A stretch of DNA of 64,000 nucleotides from Phylloscopus collybita (taxonomy: Eukaryota > Chordata > Aves > Passeriformes > Phylloscopidae). The stretch lies in the NCBI GenBank assembly GCA_027886175.1, contig JAJNNQ010000075.1, positions 34,750,501 through 34,814,500 of the forward strand, written 5' to 3'. This document shows positions 26,874 to 37,372 of this stretch, in pieces (positions within the stretch are counted from its first letter, which is position 1; every line of letters starts with the position of its first letter). The position numbers and the translations under genes are program-made. The notes beneath the pieces were generated by a model, which made no database searches, was not told the origin of the DNA, and saw nothing but the letters and a program-made list of their open reading frames with translations.

Positions 26874-27578
26874 TGAAAGCATGTGGGGAGATGTTTTTCT
26901 TTATCTCTTGTAACTCTGGGAGGAGCAGGGGGTAGGTGCCTTCTGATAATGGGCCAACAGTTAAAACCAGGTGGGGCAGTGTTTCTTATCTCTTTTCACA
27001 ATAGGCCATTAAGACTCCCCAAGCTGTTCTCCTCACCAGAGCAGTACATCCACATTCCATCATCCTACTGTGACATGCTCCACCCAGAGTGGGGAGCCAA
27101 CCATTCCTACCTGGATAAAAACTGAGACATAGGAACAGAAAGTATCTAGCTTCACCGGATTCCCGGGGAAGACTGGACCCTTCTCACCATCACTGGGCCC
27201 TTTTCAGCATCACTGGACCCATTTTCTACAAGATCATCTCTACTTCAACAGAACCACATCTGCCACCCCTGGAGGACTCACTTTTGGACTGCTTCCAACA
27301 CCCTGACCAACAGGGTGTCAGGTTGTAGCTCTGACTCTGTCAGGGTTCTCCAAAATTGTTGTTTGTTTGTTTGCTTGTTTGGTTAAGTGGTTTTGTTTTC
27401 TACTACATTTGTATTGTTGATATTTCTAGTAAAGAACAGTTATTCCTATTCCCAAATCTTTGCCTGAAAGCCCTTAATTACAAAATTATGATTTGGTGAG
27501 GGTGAGCGGTTTACATTCTCCATTCTAAGCGAAACTCCAGCTTTCCCTGGTAGATACCTGTCTTTGCAAACCAAGACA
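26874..27578 (+). mobile_element. Probable solo LTR of an ERVL-type endogenous retrovirus
   Basis: The block from about TGTGGGGAGATGTTTTTC (26882) to CAAACCAAGACA (27578) matches the style of avian ERVL LTRs that I recall. Features include GGGCCAACAGTTAAAACC, a TATA-like GGATAAAAACTG near 27112-27123, a T/G-rich segment at 27355-27395, GCCTGAAAGCCCTTAATTAC, a GGTTTACATTCTCCATTC block, and the CTTTGCAAACCAAGACA end. The 5' edge is either a TG at 26874 or a TG at 26882. A start at 26874 would leave CATTTGC before and CATTGC after the element, which could be a decayed target-site duplication. No primer-binding site, internal gag/pol sequence or second LTR lies within view, so this is most likely a solo LTR left by LTR-LTR recombination. 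Confidence 0.68.
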
Positions 27579-28574
27579 CATTGCTACTCTAAGTGGAAAA
27601 AAAAAATCAGTGTGTGCTGCTCCTAGGATTACCTTCAGGCAGTGGCCATGACAAAAATTTGCCTAGGTAAATCTTTTTGCTTTGCCATATTCAGGTCTTA
27701 CTATGCCCATGGATTGTTGCACACCAGGATGAATTTTAAGGATATTCCACAGGCAAGAATCCCCCCAAAAATGAAACAAAAATGTTACTGCCTCTCATTT
27801 TGCTTATAACGGAACACAGCCCTCTAACCTCATCTTGTAAGTACTTTGAATTGAATCCTCAGGTGGTGCAAATTGTCTACACTCCACAGAGGAGTGGTGT
27901 TTCTGGGGGTATCAATGGGAACTCTTCATATTGAGCGTTCACAAATGCAAACCTGTGGCACATGAGCTCATCTTGAATGTGTTTGTGAGCATAGATTGGT
28001 CCTGTCATGAAGCAGAGAACAAATTTTATTTGAACTCTGTCCCCCTTGTAACTTTTTCTTTGCAATCCTCAATATGTTTTTGCATTTAGGGACTGTAGAG
28101 ACCTTCTGTAGCTGTGCTAACACATGCCAGTTCCTCTGGGTTAGACTAAAAAGCTGTTTAGCCTGGTAAAACTCCTCACAGCTGTTAACCAAAGATTGTA
28201 TTGGATGAGGGGCATGCCCCATATGTCAGAGGGTGCAGAGTTCACATGTTAATAGGGTTTCACATTTTAATTTTGCTTTCCAAACCCACAAATAATGAAG
28301 ACTGAACCACAAAGCTCCTGTGGCAGAGTGATTGCAAATAAAGCAAACTATGATTGATCTGAACTTGACAGTGAAGTGCTGTTTTGTCTACCTAACCCAG
28401 GAGCACATACGTATTCACTAGAGTAATGAGTGACCTGCCTCATCTTTTGCATTGTGAAGTCATTTTGGCCGCAGTTCTGCAAAGACAAGTACATGCTCAG
28501 CTTTTAATATGAAGACTGAAATTAGAAGTAGCTTTGTCTGTCTCTGAACAAAACTGTTACATACCCTTGGACAT

Positions 28575-28622
28575 GAACACACATTTGAACACACAGTTGA
28601 ACACGCATTTGAACACACTGTC
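28575..28622 (+). repeat. 12-bp minisatellite, four copies
   Basis: Four consecutive 12-mers starting GAACAC: GAACACACATTT, GAACACACAGTT, GAACACGCATTT and GAACACACTGTC. Units 1 and 3 resemble each other, which suggests a 24-bp duplication of a 12-bp pair. Confidence 0.93.
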
Positions 28623-28976
28623 GAATTTCAACACCTCTGCAAGAAACGGCCCATCCTCTGCATATTGTAATAGATAGTGTGTGAGGTCTCTATTTGCTCA
28701 TTGCTTACAAAGAAAAATGCATTATTAAAACTATTTTAATAAGATTTGAGTTGCATTATCCTTTTTCCCAACTTTGACAGCATGGTTTTACAAAAATGTA
28801 TACATTTTTTTTGCCCAGGATGACAATATATGTTATAAAATGTCTATGCTTCAACAGAAGAGATTTTCTCCCCTTTTCAGGAGACTGCTCCTTTTACAGG
28901 TAATTCAGGTTACTTATAGAATGACAACAGCAAATCTGAACTACTGATTTATACTAACCCAAGTGGCTTTTAATTA

Positions 28977-29048
28977 CTAAAAAGAAACGTTGTTTAGGGT
29001 AAAATAAAATTGCTAAAAAGAAACATTGTTTAGGGTAAAACAAAATTA
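28977..29048 (+). repeat. 36-bp tandem duplication
   Basis: Two adjacent 36-base units, 28977-29012 and 29013-29048, both start CTAAAAAGAAAC and contain TTGTTTAGGGTAAAA. They differ at three positions, so the duplication is recent relative to most of the window. Confidence 0.93.
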
Positions 29049-29097
29049 TAAATACGTAATATATATATTTATAAATATATAAATAAATATAAATATG
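29044..29097. repeat. AT-rich low-complexity tract
   Basis: A run of TATA/ATAAATA-type sequence directly after the 36-bp duplication. Low complexity only. Confidence 0.75.
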
Positions 29098-29150
29098 AGT
29101 TAATTCAGAATGATTTGAAAATGAAAACTTCCTTATGTGAATGAGAAAGG

Positions 29151-29189
29151 CAAAAGAAAGCCTAAAGTACTACCTTAGGCTTTCTTTTG
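29151..29189. repeat. Perfect inverted repeat, 15-bp arms, 9-nt loop
   Basis: The left arm CAAAAGAAAGCCTAA (29151-29165) is exactly complementary to the right arm TTAGGCTTTCTTTTG (29175-29189). It could fold as a stable hairpin in either strand's RNA or extrude as a small cruciform. It is much shorter than a typical microRNA precursor stem, and neighbouring sequence does not extend the pairing. Confidence 0.92.
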
Positions 29190-29272
29190 AAATTAAGAAA
29201 GCTTAAAGAATGCCTTAAGAAAGCTAAAGTTCTACTTTCCATAAAGTAGACATCAGCTGTACTGAGAAAGCC

Positions 29273-29308
29273 CTCTTTCAAAAGCCAGTGCTCTTTCAAA
29301 AGCCAGTG
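29273..29308 (+). repeat. 18-bp perfect tandem duplication
   Basis: CTCTTTCAAAAGCCAGTG occurs twice in a row, at 29273-29290 and 29291-29308, without mismatch. Confidence 0.95.
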
Positions 29309-32300
29309 GCTTCTCTCTCCAGTGTGGTGGCTTAACAACAAACTGACAACACAGGTAGGTGTACTTAGGTTTAAAAGAAGAGTGTGAACACACCCAGTAT
29401 ATTGGAAGCAAATATCCTGAAAGTTTCACACAGGTTTTGTTGGAACATGTCAGGTTCTCTGCAGCACGTAAACACTAAGAGAAGGATTGATTCTAAACTT
29501 GCCAAACTTCCAGCCAAGAGTGGGTTTTCTGAGGTAAGTCACATATGTCATTACCCTACACTGACTTACAGCTTGGGGCCCTTCTCTTACCTCCACTGGA
29601 AAATGAGAGTGGTGGAGTCACTCCACTGGTCAGGATTCCTTGCAAGTTTTCAACATTAGTCTTTTAGATTTAGTATTGTAAAATTTTACATGCAATATTT
29701 AAAATTAAGTTATTGCAGATGCAACAGAGTGCTATACATTCTTTTTCTTAATTCCCTTAAACTTCACCACGAATGGTAGTGGTGGCTGCACAAGGAAGAA
29801 CGGTTAAAAATGAATCAGACAGAAGGGGGAAAAATGGTCATTTGTTCTTCCCTAACTTTCTTTTCAAGCCTAAGAAGACTTATTTGTGTAGTTTAATTTA
29901 ATTTATGTATCTGACTGTGATCTCATGGAGTTATCTAAATGAATCCTGTGAGTAAAAATAAGAGGTTTTATTTCCATTCTTCTTTTTCCTAAAGCAAAAA
30001 TTATGTCTAATAAAAAGCAAACAAGATTTTAAATATTTAGGAGTTTAGACTGGCTATATACACAGGGTTTATAGGCCAAAGTTTTCAAATATTTTGCTTA
30101 ATTTTACATTCCAGATTTGTCACTTCCATAAAAAAGCCACAGTAGCTTTTGGCATTAGTGGGACATACAGGCACTCAGTGATTTTAAGTCAAACCAAATG
30201 TGAGTCTGGCCACTTAATTATTTCTGAGGTCTGCTTTAAATGTCCAACATTATACCACTAAAGATTTCTGCTGGGAACATTATTCCAGAGCACCTAGCTT
30301 TTGGGGTTTGCTGACTCCCTAAAGCCTGCAGCTCTTCCCTGGAAGCTGAGAGTGATCTCTTTCCTGGCACAGCCAGTAGAGCTGCTCCATTCCCAGCCCA
30401 TACCTTGGCACAATAGAAATCCAGCAAGACTTGTTTGTGGCAGTGCTTGGCTCCTTCCCCCTGAAAGCAGCAGGTGCCTCTGAAATACTGTAAGGGTCCC
30501 TCATGCAGGGCTTAACCTCCTTTTTTTGGATGGAATCTTAAAGATTAATGTGGGCTTGGGAGCCTGCCTCCAGGAGCTGTGTTTGGAAACTTTGGTCCAA
30601 CCTTTATCAGGTCATTACTGGATTATAGATTTCTGTTTCTGCATTTAAAATGAGTATTCATGTCTGTGTGATACATAAACCATGAAAGCTTTCTCTAATT
30701 TTTTTGTTTGTTTGTTTTTGTTTACTTGGAAGTATGGCATAAACTGCAGGAGGTTTAACAAATTCACCAAAGGTAGAAGTGGTTGGAATTTAAGCAGGTT
30801 GTGTTACATTCCCTACTTGGACGTGAGGTTACCAGTGCAAAAGTAACAAGTGCTCTTACTGCTGTACACCTGCATCCTTAACTTTTAGCATGGCAAGAAT
30901 GAAAGACACAATACATTACAGGAGGGCAAAGGGGGAAGGAAAAAATTTTCCATGAGTTACTACAAGGAACATATTGATGGCTGAAGCTCAGTCATGATAC
31001 TCATGAGTATTGAATTCTTCCCTGAATTTAAGGGTAAAGTTTTTGACAGGTTGCTGAGAGCCAGATTTTAAAAAAATCCTGCAATTTTTTTTCTTAGTTA
31101 TTGTTGGATAATTTAGATGACTAAATGCACTATAAACTGAGATGGTAAATGCTGATGAACTGTTTTTGGTGGCTGTAATGCTAACTCATCATCATGACTC
31201 AGATGGAAGTCAAGTTCTGTGTTAAGAATTGTTCTGAAGAATCTGTCATGCCTGATTTTGTAAAAAATAAAAGGCTGAGTCTGTATACATTCTAAAATTA
31301 ATGAAGAACTTTATATTTATTTTAGTGCAAATCTGCTATGTTGCCGTTAAAGATAACTAAAATTCTGATGTTATAATCTAGAACACTCTTTGAACTGTAG
31401 TGCAATGGACCTGGCTTTTAAGGTAAATAAACAAGCTAAGATCTTACTGAGGCAACATCACATATAGTAAAAAAAAAGTAATAATCACTACAAGATTTAA
31501 GCAATGTGCCAAAATATGCTGAAATCCCTGAAAAATACAAGGAATCTGATCTAAGTCAGATCAATTAACAACATTGTTTCGGTTTAGTGGATCTTTTAGA
31601 ATTTGACTCTTGATGATCCTGAAAATTCTGGAACTGATTGCCTGAAAAAACTAAATATTACTTAATCCAATTAAGTAATTATATCTGTTATGTAACTTCC
31701 TCATAGTCAGGTGCTCTTGTGTTCTGTTAAACAAAAAACACCACTTACACACCAAAAGATGCTTGAAATGCACTGGTGGTTTTGACATTATTGACATGTT
31801 TTCCTATGATTTTTTGTTCACAATAATCTGGAATTCAAAACTATCTTACAAGAAGATACCATATGAAGTCTGTACCCTTGTTTGTTTGTATTAATGTGTT
31901 TGAAGAGCTTCTCACTGACCTGAAGAATTTTAACTTTAATGTTTCTTTTTCCATTGCATTGCATTTTTAATTTCTTACTGATGCACATGAAAGATTTACA
32001 AATTTTCAAGAGTTAAAAAGATTTTTTATCAAGTCTATTCAGATAAACTGATAATTAGGTTGTCACTGTAGTTTTAAGCTGATTTTAAGAAGGAATTTGA
32101 CAGTCATTTAGGAAAGCATTTGTCTTAAAGAGAATAAAAATGATTATAGAAGAAATAAGGGACATTGAAGGCAGTGACAGATTGTAGAGTGGTAGTGGGA
32201 GAGCTCCACTGCCTGGGTTCCCTCTTAAGCTTTCCTAATTAATTGACAATTTTTTTAATCTTTAAAAATTTCTTTTACACTGAAATTTTGAGTAATTGGA

Positions 32301-32673
32301 AGGAAATTTTCTGCCTTCCTACCTGTTCTCAAAAAGAAGCCAGCTGGCACAGCCAGCACACTTCTGACTTAGATTGAATTGCTCCCTCATTCTTAGCTGT
32401 GATGAAGCAAAGCATAGTTTGTATTCAAGGTAGAGAAAAAACTGCTAATGTCCAGAAAATTCCAGCCTGGACTTAAGATGCTTTTAGGTCCTCCTGACTG
32501 AGCTGTCTTGCTTTAGTTTCATGCTGGATGTCTTCAGTTGTGACTGACTCGTGATAGCCACAGCCAATATAAAGCTCATCTTAAAGGACATGCAAAGTGA
32601 AGTGACTTTAAAAAGTTGTTTTCTGGAGTCTTGCCAGCAAAGAGAAAAGGATGATGTTTTTTAAGCAAGTTGA

Positions 32674-32714
32674 CCATGGGTGACTTGGAAACTTTAGCTC
32701 CAAGTCACCCATGG
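32674..32714. repeat. Perfect inverted repeat, 16-bp arms, 9-nt loop
   Basis: CCATGGGTGACTTGGA (32674-32689) is exactly complementary to TCCAAGTCACCCATGG (32699-32714), with the loop AACTTTAGC. The arms are about 55 percent GC, so this is the most stable short hairpin I found in the window. Pairing stops at both ends, so the structure is a compact stem and not part of a long fold-back. Confidence 0.95.
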
Positions 32715-34232
32715 GCCAGCTCTTGCAGAACCGGGGGCATCAGGCAGCAAAGCAACCTTTGCTGTCCATGTCAGTGCCTTGAGATGATGCTCATCAGTGC
32801 TAACCTCAGTTACCTGTTCTGGGGGTGTGATCCAGCTCTCTCACTCCATAGCTGCACTCCATGAGCACTCACTGGCAGAGCCAGTCCCTCAGAGGGGTGA
32901 ATGACTGTCTTACCAGACAAAGAGAGACTGAGATGGGTCCTGAGAAAGTATCCTCTAGTTTGTTAAGGGCTGAGTGGATTTAGTTTCTCCTTCTAGTCTA
33001 TCTCAAAGATTTCAACAGCCACGAGGACCAGCCTTGATCCTGCTAAGCCTGTCTTGAAAGAGGAATCTTAATTCATGCACGTCCTGATGACTTTGATGGA
33101 ACTGCTCACATGTGTAAGAGTCTGTAGGATCAGCAACCCTTAACTAACAAGGGAGTTATGTAGAACTGCATGGCATCTGTAAATAAACACAACACTACAG
33201 ACCCTGGTGTGCTGCTCTGCTCCTTTTTGGACACACCATCCTATCATTGCTGAGGCAAAATCTTCCCTGCTCTCTTCGCATCACACAGATGGGATCAAAA
33301 AGCTGAAGAACCGCGTTTTCGTGACGGGAGTCCATCACAGGAGCATTGCTATTAGTCTTTGCTAGCCATCAATGTCTGGAAATTTCACAGTCAAGTTGTT
33401 AGTGATTGTATTGAAAGGGTTTATGTGTGGGTGGCTGAAAATATGGTGCCTGGCCCCTGGTGCCAAACTCTCAGGCAATATCAGCTGTCTTTACACAAGT
33501 GATGAGGCAGAATATGTTACTTTAAGTTTAATATTCAGAACTTCGTCTCTCTTGCTGTCAAAAAACTATACATGTGGAGGAGATGGCTGAATACAGAAAG
33601 TGCATAATTAAATACCTCAGCACAGAAGAAGACATCATGTAGTTTTCATGGGGAAAGGTGGTGTGAAGTAGTTTTTTTATTGTTTACACGTAAATTTCTC
33701 TCTTCAAATTATTATTTTATATAATGTAGCAGCAATTTCTGTCTGTATCAGTAGTAATACAGTTGTAGATTCTCTGTATATGTGGTTGACTTTGCAGTGT
33801 TTTGTCATGGGTACACAGATAGCCAGGATCTTGGCTGTGCTCCTCACACTAAATAATAAGTTTCCTATTTGTTTTTTACTCATAGCATTACATACCATTA
33901 CTAAAAAACACGGAAACTGATGAATTCTATCCCTATATTTGCCGGTGTTTCATTTTCTATTATGAAATTAAGTAATCTGTATCTTAAACATTGAGAGGGA
34001 GTGAATTTGAAAAGGAGAAAGGAAACTGAGGAAAAGGAATTCCTGAAGAGAGTCATCTCACATTTTCTCATCTTCTTTTGTTTCGTAATGCTTGTGGAAG
34101 CTGGTGATACCCTCCAAAGGATGTTTAACACGTGGTTGACAGGACAAGGTCTTTTGGGCCACCATTTATCCTTAGAGGTAAGAAGGAAGTAAAATGGTGA
34201 TTGTTGGTGCTGTCTCTGGGAAGGGCCCCTGG

Positions 34233-34643
34233 TCATAGAATAAGAGAATCATCAGAGGTGAAAGAGACCTCTAAGATCACCAAGCCCCACCAGTCCAGTC
34301 CAGCACTACCACTGTAACCCCCACACCACTAAACCATCACCCAGATTCACACAGCTCATGAACATCTCCAGGGATGGTGGCTCCACCACCTCCGTGGTCA
34401 ACCTATTCCAATGCCTGACCACCAACAGTGAAAAGGTTTTTCTTATATCTCATCTGAATCTCCTCTGTCTCAGTTTAAGGCCATTCCCTCTGGTCCCCTC
34501 TCGCAGGCATGGTAGAAGGGACCGGCCCCCACCTCACCACAACCTCTGACAGGGAGTTGTCGAGAGTGATGTGGTTCCCACTGAGCCTCCCCGTCTTGAG
34601 ACTAAACAAACCCAGCTCCCTCAGCTGTTCCTCATAAGACATG
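34233..34643 (-). mobile_element. CR1 LINE fragment, ORF2 C-terminus and 3' UTR
   Basis: In plus-strand reading it starts TCATAGAATAAGAGAATCAT, the antisense of a CR1 tail, then CACCAAGCCCCACCAGTCCA and AACCATCACCCAGATTCACA. The second half, CAACAGTGAAAAGG to CAGCTGTTCCTCATAAGACA, is antisense ORF2 C-terminus covering the 'SYEEQL...LF' region. It is 5'-truncated near the SYEEQL codons. The 3' UTR is a different type from that at 20.7 kb, so this is a separate subfamily. Confidence 0.93.
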
Positions 34644-35139
34644 GTGTGTTCTACCTGTGAATATCCATTTTTATGATTTTTATTAATTTTTAGAGAAGAT
34701 TACTGCTCTCTGTTTTCTTTCTAACATGCTTGTTTGCATACCTGTGCTTTGTGGTAATGGCCACTAAGCTGCTTAGACAAAAAAAACAGGCATATGCACT
34801 AAACTATTTTAGGGTTTTTTTTTATGAAGCAGCAGAAAAAAAAATCACTAAAAGCCATAGATCCATCCCTTCAAGATTTAGTGTTAGCCTTCAAAAAAGT
34901 TTAGCAGTGGGTAGTTTGGAAAAGGATAATATATATGTATTTAAAGATAAACCGTTCTTTATTTCTCTCTGCAGCAAACCATATTGCTGATTAACCACTG
35001 CTTTCATAAACTACAAGTGGGCCATTTAAGCTGTTTCACTGCTGGTTAATGTACTGTATTGTGCTCCCTCTTTCTACAGTACCTCGCTAGTGTTTTGTTT
35101 TTATTAGAAATTCACCTATCCTTGTCTACCGAGGAGAAA

Positions 35140-36540
35140 AGAAATTACACTACAGAGCCCTACAGCCCATAAAATGGCAGAGATTCCTAAATAAGAGCGG
35201 CCTGAAACTGAAACCTCTGTCTGCCTGCACTGTAATGAAATGCATGACTACAAGAGATAATAATAATTGCAGCAATAGCTCGTTACAGCTCCCAGATGAT
35301 TTGGTGCTGTCAGGAGTGCACTGTCCTCTGACATCCCAGGAGGCGAACAGCATCACTGACTGCAGGCCCTGATTGGTGTAGTGAAATATTGCTGGCAAAA
35401 ATTAAAAGGTCTTGGTGTCAAAATAATTCATGATATGCATATCTTCCATTCTGATGAAATGGCTGATATCCGGATTAGCAAGATAATAAAACTGATCAGG
35501 CTACAGTTAAACAATTTAAGTTGGAGAGCTGTTCATTTTGTAGGTGTCACTTGTCAGATCAAGGGGTCAGAGCGGGATGAAAGGCTCTCCCCAGTAACCT
35601 TCTGATGATTTGGATCTGGAATGTTCTTCATGATTTGTCCAAAGTTTTCATCACTGTGCTGCCGGGTAGCATTACCATGGCAGGCTCTGTTCTGACATTC
35701 AAATCCTGGGAATGACAGGTTATTAGGAGAAGAGAACTGGCTGTACATACATTAAGCCCCATATCATTGACCTGTAATTTGAACTGATAGTGATATTGTA
35801 ATTGAGTGAGTAAAAAAAGGAATTTTTTATTAAAACACAGGAAGATGAAGAAAACGTTTATTCTCAGGTGATTTATGGGTTCATAAAATAAGCTTTTTTG
35901 ATGATGGTTTATTTTATGGCTCTTGAAATGCTGAGCTGTGTGCTTACTATTTATTTTATGGAACAGTTATTTAAAATATAGTCGCTTCCCATATATTTCC
36001 AGCCTGTTCATCAGTAACGGGGCTTGTGCAGATGGAGAGATACCCGTTTCATATGGGAGCTCATGTATTTGAATAGTTCAGGGATTATCCCAATAAAATG
36101 GACCCAGGAAAATATTGTACCCAGTTAATGCTCATTGCTTCAGAGACCCCTTAATGTCCTTTCTTGACACCTTATTGCAGGATATTATTATACAATGGCC
36201 CTTCAGTCATATGGTGATAGGGAGTGGGGCAGAGCAGGGCTATCAGGGTAATTGACTCCTGTGCACGGCAGTGTTACACACTTGAGTAACTAATTTAATG
36301 GAATGTGTTTTCATGTTCTCCCACACAGCCCTGCCCCATAATAATTCTCCTCTCAGGGGTGCCAGCAATTTGGGACAGGTAAAGAGTGGCATAAAAGCTC
36401 TTGATTTCCCAAAAATGGCACCACAGCCTCTGTGGTAAATCTGCTGTTGGTGAAACAACTGCGTCTGAGCCCAATAAATTAATTAGAGTTACCAGGAATT
36501 CTCTGCTCCTGATGAAACTGGACCTCCAGTGCTTGCTTGA
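35140..36540. promoter_or_regulatory. Candidate conserved non-coding regulatory block
   Basis: The stretch lacks transposons and low-complexity tracts. It is dense in motifs seen in developmental enhancers: a POU-type palindrome GATATGCATATC at 35432-35443, a GGATTAGC OTX/PITX-like site near 35474, a TCF-like AGATCAAGG near 35557, a GGATTATCCC near 36074 and a TAAATTAATTAGAG homeodomain cluster near 36475. No frame stays open long enough to suggest an exon. The motifs are short and individually common, so the call depends on their density and my impression of composition. Sequence conservation could not be tested here. Confidence 0.33.
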
Positions 36541-36796
36541 CGATTTTTTTGGTTGTTGATTGTTATTGTATGTGACCACTGGGTTTCGTTGCACAGTACA
36601 GAGATAATGGTTTGGCATGGGTGAAGTGCTTAAATGATCCATCAATAGCAGGGATTGGGCTGGATGAAATTGGGCTGCAGAAATCTGCATCTGTGTGAAA
36701 AACACCACTCCCTTGCAACTTGAAGGAGTCTTGTGCTATTTCAGCATGAACTGGTCCTCACATTGGTTCAGGCAAAGGTGGTGTGTTTTGTGGTGG

Positions 36797-36873
36797 TTTT
36801 TTTTTTGTTTGTTTGTTTGTTTTTTTGTTTTTTTTTGTTTTTTGTTTTTTTGTTTTGTTTTGTTTTGTTTTTA
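36797..36873. repeat. T-rich (TTTG/TTTTG)n tract
   Basis: Almost pure T with regularly spaced G, in TTTG units then TTTTG units. It creates spurious open frames rich in Phe, Cys, Val and Leu, which I ignore. Confidence 0.95.
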
Positions 36874-37340
36874 TACAATACAGAGAAAAAGAAATGGCCA
36901 CTTCTAAACAAGGCAGCTGGGTTCTTAAAGATCAGTCACAAAGGACACTGATGGTTTGTTGATGCCATTTTTTCTTCTGAACTGTTCCTAGAGATGAAAT
37001 GAGGATCAAAAATCACTGTCAACAAGTTTATTTCCCCAATCTTTACCTAAATGCTTGGTCGTATCATAAATTTTAATAGGTTATATATGATAGAATATAT
37101 ATCTATCTAAATATGTAATATAAATATATTTCACTAAATATATATTTTGTGATAGAAAATACTTGATTGCTGTGGGCTTCTTCTCTGTTAATTTTTACAA
37201 GCAAGATTACTGATCCCTAAGAAACTCTGGGTTCACTGCATTTGCCTGACAGGTCTTTCTTCAAAAAAGGTACCAAGTCTGGTACTCACCTACTAGTCTT
37301 CTAAATCAGAAGACAAGTCCTACAGACAATATTTTGTAAT

Positions 37341-37372
37341 ATCTACTCAAATATTCAGATATTTGAGTAGAT
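37341..37372. repeat. Perfect inverted repeat, 14-bp arms, 4-nt loop
   Basis: ATCTACTCAAATAT (37341-37354) and ATATTTGAGTAGAT (37359-37372) are exactly complementary around the loop TCAG. AT-rich and shorter than the hairpin at 32674. Confidence 0.95.

Larger units (their letters stand above)
27579..34232. other. Unique AT-rich sequence with a cluster of local duplications, no gene seen
   Basis: About 6.6 kb with no supported exon. The patch 28575-29308 carries three tandem duplications, a perfect hairpin and an AT-rich tract, listed separately. A second perfect hairpin is at 32674-32714 and a small CpG cluster at 33312-33326. The remainder shows no recognised repeat. Confidence 0.55.

Noticed and set aside
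28575..28622. CRISPR-like or regularly spaced repeat
   Set aside because: The 12-mers are directly adjacent with no spacers, and the window is a vertebrate genome.
36695..36951. Two Phe/Cys/Leu-rich open frames
   Set aside because: They translate the T/G low-complexity tract.
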